From: Acidimicrobiales bacterium
GTDB lineage: Bacteria; Actinomycetota; Acidimicrobiia; Acidimicrobiales; Poriferisodalaceae
Direction of reading: 5' to 3'
Length of the DNA: 64,000 bases
Assembly (NCBI GenBank): GCA_041394185.1
Contig: JAWKIQ010000004.1
Coordinates: forward strand, 418,953-482,952
In this document: positions 61,044 to 64,000 of the stretch, one piece after another
Numbering within the stretch: position 1 is the first letter of the stretch
Layout: each line of letters begins with the position of its first letter
Program-made: the position numbers and the translations under genes
Notes under the pieces: generated by a model
The model's database searches: none
What the model saw: the letters and a program-made list of their open reading frames with translations, nothing else
What the model was told of the DNA's origin: nothing

Positions 61044-61958
61044 CTAGCCAGCCAGGGCGTCCAGCACGGGGGCAAACCCCTCGGCGTCGCGCACCACCCA
61101 GTGCGTCACGCCCAGTTGTTCGTGCAGCCGGCCGATCTTGTCGACGATCTGCTCGACCGAGCCGGCCAGGAAGAACGGCGTGTCTTCCAGCAGGTCTCGC
61201 GGCAGTGCTGTGCGCTCGACCAGGTTGTCTGTGAAGGTCGCCGGGTCGCCCACGTGCGTCGCCTGAACCAGCACCGAGCGCACCAGAGGTGTCGAGCGAT
61301 CGGTCTCGTCCGCGTCGAGCCAGTGGGCCCGCTTGACCACCTGTTCGAGCGCGAATCCACCCGGCCCGGGAGCGCCGCCCGGGCCGTGGGTCAGGCCGGT
61401 GAACTGGTAGATGTCGGCATAGTCGGCGGCCAGCCCGACCATCCGGCGGCCGTGTCCGCCCAGCAATATCGGCACCCGATGGGTCGCGGGCTTGATACCC
61501 AGCGACTCGACAGCCACCTGCACGTGCTCGCCGTTCAGCTCGCAGCTGCCCGAGTGCAGCAGCGCCCGGATTACGCACAGGCTCTCGGCCAGCCTGTCGA
61601 CCCTGGCCGGCGGTTCTCGAAGCTCGATGCCGGTGGCGTCGTGCTCCGATTGCATGTAGCCGGCACCCATGCCCAGCACCAGGCGGCCCCTGCTGAGCGA
61701 GTCCAGGGTCGCAGCCGAGCGGGCGACCATAGCCGGGTTGTGGAACTCGTTGTTCAGCACCAGCGGGCCCACGTTCAGCATCGTGGTGTTCGCGGCCGCG
61801 AGCATCAGGGGCAAGAACGGGTCGGCGCTGCCGAAGTGGTCGGCGGAGAAGAACGTGTCGTAGCCCAGGGCCTCGGCCTGCTGCGCCGCCTCGACCACAG
61901 CTTCCGCGTCGGTGTAGTCGCCGACGAACTGGAGGCAGAAGGTGTGTTTGCCGGTCAT
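61044..61958 (-). CDS. LLM-class F420-dependent oxidoreductase
   Basis: 304 residues from the ATG at 61958. Signature: FFSADHFGSADPFLPLMLAAANT, NNEFHNPAMVARSAATLDSLSRGRLVLGMGAGYM and VPILLGGHGRRMVGLAADYADIY. It fits the TIGR03621-like F420 group. It is convergent with the SDR and divergent from the MDR dehydrogenase (33-base shared promoter region). Confidence 0.9.
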   Translation of the reverse strand: MTGKHTFCLQFVGDYTDAEAVVEAAQQAEALGYDTFFSADHFGSADPFLPLMLAAANTTMLNVGPLVLNNEFHNPAMVARSAATLDSLSRGRLVLGMGAGYMQSEHDATGIELREPPARVDRLAESLCVIRALLHSGSCELNGEHVQVAVESLGIKPATHRVPILLGGHGRRMVGLAADYADIYQFTGLTHGPGGAPGPGGFALEQVVKRAHWLDADETDRSTPLVRSVLVQATHVGDPATFTDNLVERTALPRDLLEDTPFFLAGSVEQIVDKIGRLHEQLGVTHWVVRDAEGFAPVLDALAG

Positions 61959-61991
61959 GCGTCGACTGTACGTGCGTGCAATGATCATCCG

Positions 61992-63023
61992 ATGCGCGCT
62001 GCGATTCTCAGGAACGGCCGGATGGTCGTCGACGATCTGCCCGATCTGACACCTTCGGCGGGGCAGGTGTTGGTCGAGCCCATTGCCTGTGGCATCTGCG
62101 GCTCAGACCTGCACACCGTCGGCGGCGCCCACGACATGGTTGCCGCAGCCGCCGACGCCGGTCACGCCGGGTTCTTGTTCGACCCGGACGCCGACCTGGT
62201 CATGGGTCACGAACTGTCTGTGCGCGTGTTGGCGGTCGGTTCGGGGGTCGAGGGTGTCGCCGAGGGCGGCGCCTATGCGGCGATGCCTGTGCTGGAGGTC
62301 CCCGGCGTGGGTCGGGTGCTGCCCGGCTACGACAACAACTATCCCGGCGGTTATTCGAGCCAGATGTTGTTGCATCCAGATGGCCTGCTGGCGGTGCCAA
62401 ACGGCCTCGACCCCAAGCTGGCGGCCCTCACCGAGCCCATGGCCGTCGGATTGCATGCGGTGAACGAGTCGGGAATAGGGCGTGAGCGCACCGCGGTGGT
62501 CGTCGGCTGTGGCCCTGTCGGGCTGGCGGTCATCGCCGCCCTGTCGGCCAGTGGCGTAGCCACCATCATCGCCGCCGACTTCTCACCAACCCGGCGTGCG
62601 ATGGCCGCACGCATGGGTGCTCATGTGGTCGTCGATCCGGCCGTGGCGTCGGTGTTCGATTCCTGGCGCGACGCCGGCGACGGGGTAGAGCCGCCGGTGG
62701 TGTTCGAGGCCGTCGGGGTGCCCGGGTTCATCGATTCGCTGATGCGAGACGCTCCGGCCCGTTCAGAGCTGGTGATCGTCGGTGTCTGCATGCAGCCAGA
62801 TACCTTCCGCCCGGCCATAGGTGTGTTCAAGCACCTGTCTCTGCGGTTCGTGTTGGGCTGGACTCCCGAGGAGTTCGCCGCCTCGCTGTTCAACCTGGCC
62901 GAGGGCCGCATCGACGGTGCCGCCCTGGTCACCGGCGAGGTGGGAATCGAAGGCGTGCCCCAGGCATTCGCCGACCTCGCCGACCCCGAACGCCACGTGA
63001 AGATCCTCGTGCGGCCCAGCTGA
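61992..63023 (+). CDS. Zinc-dependent alcohol dehydrogenase-like MDR protein
   Basis: 343 residues. The catalytic zinc site is GICGSDLH and MGHEL, and the Rossmann motif VVVGCGPVGLAVIAAL. The four-Cys structural zinc lobe of classical ADHs is missing; that region reads LEVPGVGRVLPGYDNNYPGG. It is an NAD(P)-dependent alcohol/polyol-type dehydrogenase with unknown substrate. The stop shares a base with the next small ORF (TGATG). Confidence 0.88.
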   Translation: MRAAILRNGRMVVDDLPDLTPSAGQVLVEPIACGICGSDLHTVGGAHDMVAAAADAGHAGFLFDPDADLVMGHELSVRVLAVGSGVEGVAEGGAYAAMPVLEVPGVGRVLPGYDNNYPGGYSSQMLLHPDGLLAVPNGLDPKLAALTEPMAVGLHAVNESGIGRERTAVVVGCGPVGLAVIAALSASGVATIIAADFSPTRRAMAARMGAHVVVDPAVASVFDSWRDAGDGVEPPVVFEAVGVPGFIDSLMRDAPARSELVIVGVCMQPDTFRPAIGVFKHLSLRFVLGWTPEEFAASLFNLAEGRIDGAALVTGEVGIEGVPQAFADLADPERHVKILVRPS

Positions 63024-63196
63024 TGGAAGCCACGCGGGCCACTCCCTCGCGTGTTGGTCTGTGCGTCGAGTGCGGGTTCGACTGGGACTCGCAGCGGGAT
63101 GTGGTGCTGGCCGGTTTCGGACCGGCCGTCGACCTGGTTCGGCGGATGCTCCACGAGTTGATACACCACGGTGGCGACTTGGCACCTGAACCGTGA
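63023..63196 (+). CDS. Small ORF, possible truncated DinB-like remnant
   Basis: 57 residues; the ATG shares the A of the ADH stop, and its TGA overlaps the GNAT GTG start, so it is coupled on both sides. Two pieces look familiar: CVECGFDWDS, as at the start of some DinB-like proteins, and FGPAVDLVRRMLHELIHHGGD, like their C-terminal helix with its metal His. A full DinB protein is about 160 residues, so the middle would be missing. It could equally be an unrelated small protein. Confidence 0.4.
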   Translation: MEATRATPSRVGLCVECGFDWDSQRDVVLAGFGPAVDLVRRMLHELIHHGGDLAPEP

Positions 63197-63678
63197 GCGC
63201 TGTGAAGATTCGTGATGCGCAGCCGGCGGATGCCCCCGACATCGCTGCCTATCACCGCCGCTGCTTTGAGTCGACGTATGCGGGTCACATCGCCCGAGGT
63301 GAGCTGCAGATCCCCGACATCGACCTGGTCCGAGCCCAGTTCGAACGCTGGTTTGTGCCTGGATCGGAGTTCGTGACACGGGTGGCCGACGTCGACGGAC
63401 GTCCCGTCGCCCACGTAACCGTGAGCGCCAACCTTCTGGTCCACTTGTTCGTCGATCCATCGCGACAGGGGACCGGGTTGGGGCGCAGGCTCCTGGCGTT
63501 GGGTGAGTCGATACTCGCCGAGGCGGGCCATTCGGCCTTCGAGCTCCATGCGAGGGTCGAGAACGTCGCCGCCATCGGGTTCTACCAAAGCGCCGGATGG
63601 GCCATGACGGGGCACCGACTCCAGACCGAAGAGCACGGCATCACCTATGAGGAACACGTCCTGGTCAAGGGGGCGTGA
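63193..63678 (+). CDS. GNAT-family N-acetyltransferase
   Basis: 161 residues with a GTG start overlapping the preceding stop. The acetyl-CoA loop is RQGTGLGRRLLALGE, and VENVAAIGFYQSAGW is the conserved C-terminal element. Acceptor unknown; RimI-like or small-molecule acetylation are both possible. Confidence 0.9.
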   Translation: MSAVKIRDAQPADAPDIAAYHRRCFESTYAGHIARGELQIPDIDLVRAQFERWFVPGSEFVTRVADVDGRPVAHVTVSANLLVHLFVDPSRQGTGLGRRLLALGESILAEAGHSAFELHARVENVAAIGFYQSAGWAMTGHRLQTEEHGITYEEHVLVKGA

Positions 63679-63787
63679 CTGCGGTCGGGTGGATGTCGCC
63701 GCGGACGCGTGGTGGCTACTGGTCGTGTCAGCGCCGACACACGCTGTGGTGTTTCTTTATCAATAGAGACTGTCCCACCCCTTCAGT

Positions 63788-63814
63788 AGGCTTTCGATCA
63801 CAGATCGAAAGCCT
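63788..63814. promoter_or_regulatory. Perfect 12-bp palindrome upstream of the HNH-type gene
   Basis: AGGCTTTCGATC and GATCGAAAGCCT pair around the loop ACA. It lies 42 bases before the ATG at 63856. The preceding stretch from about 63750 is AT-rich (TTTCTTTATCAATAGAG), unlike the rest of the window, so a promoter is likely there. The palindrome could be an operator or a leader hairpin. Confidence 0.6.
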
Positions 63815-63855
63815 GTTCGACACACGAGGCAGCGGAAACAAAGCAGGGAACATTC

Positions 63856-64000
63856 ATGGTGGAACCAGCGATCTACACGACACAAGAACTCGACGTTTGT
63901 CGTCGGGAAGCCGACCAGCTGATCGAAACCGGCCGCCGTATCACCCAAGCCCACTACCAGTTGGTCACGTCGTGCGCGGATTTTGCTGATGGGCCGGTGT
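63856..64000 (+). CDS. DUF222/13E12-type HNH endonuclease family protein, N-terminal part only
   Basis: 48 residues are visible before the window ends. The helix ELDVCRREADQLIETGRR and YQLVTSCADFADGP resemble the start of actinobacterial DUF222 proteins, which usually carry a C-terminal HNH nuclease domain (13E12 repeat family). The HNH part would be beyond the window, so the assignment rests on the N-terminus only. Such genes are often present in several copies and may be mobile. Confidence 0.6.
   Translation, partial: MVEPAIYTTQELDVCRREADQLIETGRRITQAHYQLVTSCADFADGPV

Overview
The window is about 64 kb of high-GC, densely packed bacterial chromosome. Several features point to the Actinobacteria, most likely the class Acidimicrobiia: many GTG starts, ATGA/GTGA stop-start overlaps, several apparently leaderless genes, three LLM-class flavin (probably F420) oxidoreductases, PPOX-type enzymes, a secreted protein with GYW/FGDA repeats, a DUF2510 protein and the start of a DUF222/13E12-type HNH gene. 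This placement is an inference from gene content. I saw no rRNA, tRNA, CRISPR array, prophage or intact insertion sequence.

Layout. 1-2.5 kb: an ECF sigma factor with a membrane anti-sigma-like partner, divergent from a three-gene copper lipoprotein operon (PCuAC, Sco, cupredoxin), with two overlapping ECF-type promoters between them. 2.6-7.7 kb: a PPOX enzyme, a PAS-PAS-GGDEF-EAL protein, a serine beta-lactamase-like lipoprotein, a broken acyltransferase and a J-domain protein. 7.7-12.2 kb: a small cupin-like protein, then an operon of desaturase, PaaX-like regulator, VOC protein, GNAT-VOC fusion and a lipocalin-like protein. 12.2-25.1 kb: a catabolic locus of two formylglycine sulfatases, a peptide-type ABC importer (binding protein, permease, permease-ATPase fusion, frameshifted ATPase), an enoyl-CoA hydratase, a double TetR protein and a cytochrome P450. 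25-32 kb: a large secreted FN3 protein, then an operon of retropepsin-like protein, aspartoacylase-like deacylase, RimK ligase with an RCK_C tail, and CorA. 32-38 kb: a LysR regulator, a phosphatase between two copies of a palindromic repeat, an MFS exporter, a second hydratase, and DUF218, ABM and PPOX proteins. 38-44 kb: a giant alpha-2-macroglobulin-like protein without the thioester. 44-51.8 kb: a DMT transporter, a frameshifted DUF2510-scramblase protein, a TetR/epimerase pair with an operator array, a homocysteine methyltransferase and an SHMT-like enzyme. 51.8-63.7 kb: LLM oxidoreductases, a GlcG/HbpS protein, MFS, PIG-L, Bcp, DUF427, a TetR-MMPL pair with matched operators, an SDR, an MDR dehydrogenase and a GNAT. 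The window ends inside an HNH-type gene.

Two themes stand out. First, regulation can be read directly at several divergent promoters: the ECF pair at 850-884, GCTAC-N6-GTAGC operators around tetR/mmpL, and GAGCA-C-TGCTC sites around tetR/epimerase. Second, small structural changes recur: a palindromic element after three genes, tandem duplication of gene 3' ends that includes the stop codon at two loci, and at least six damaged genes (single-base frameshifts and internal deletions). Whether that damage is biological or comes from sequencing or assembly cannot be decided from this window.
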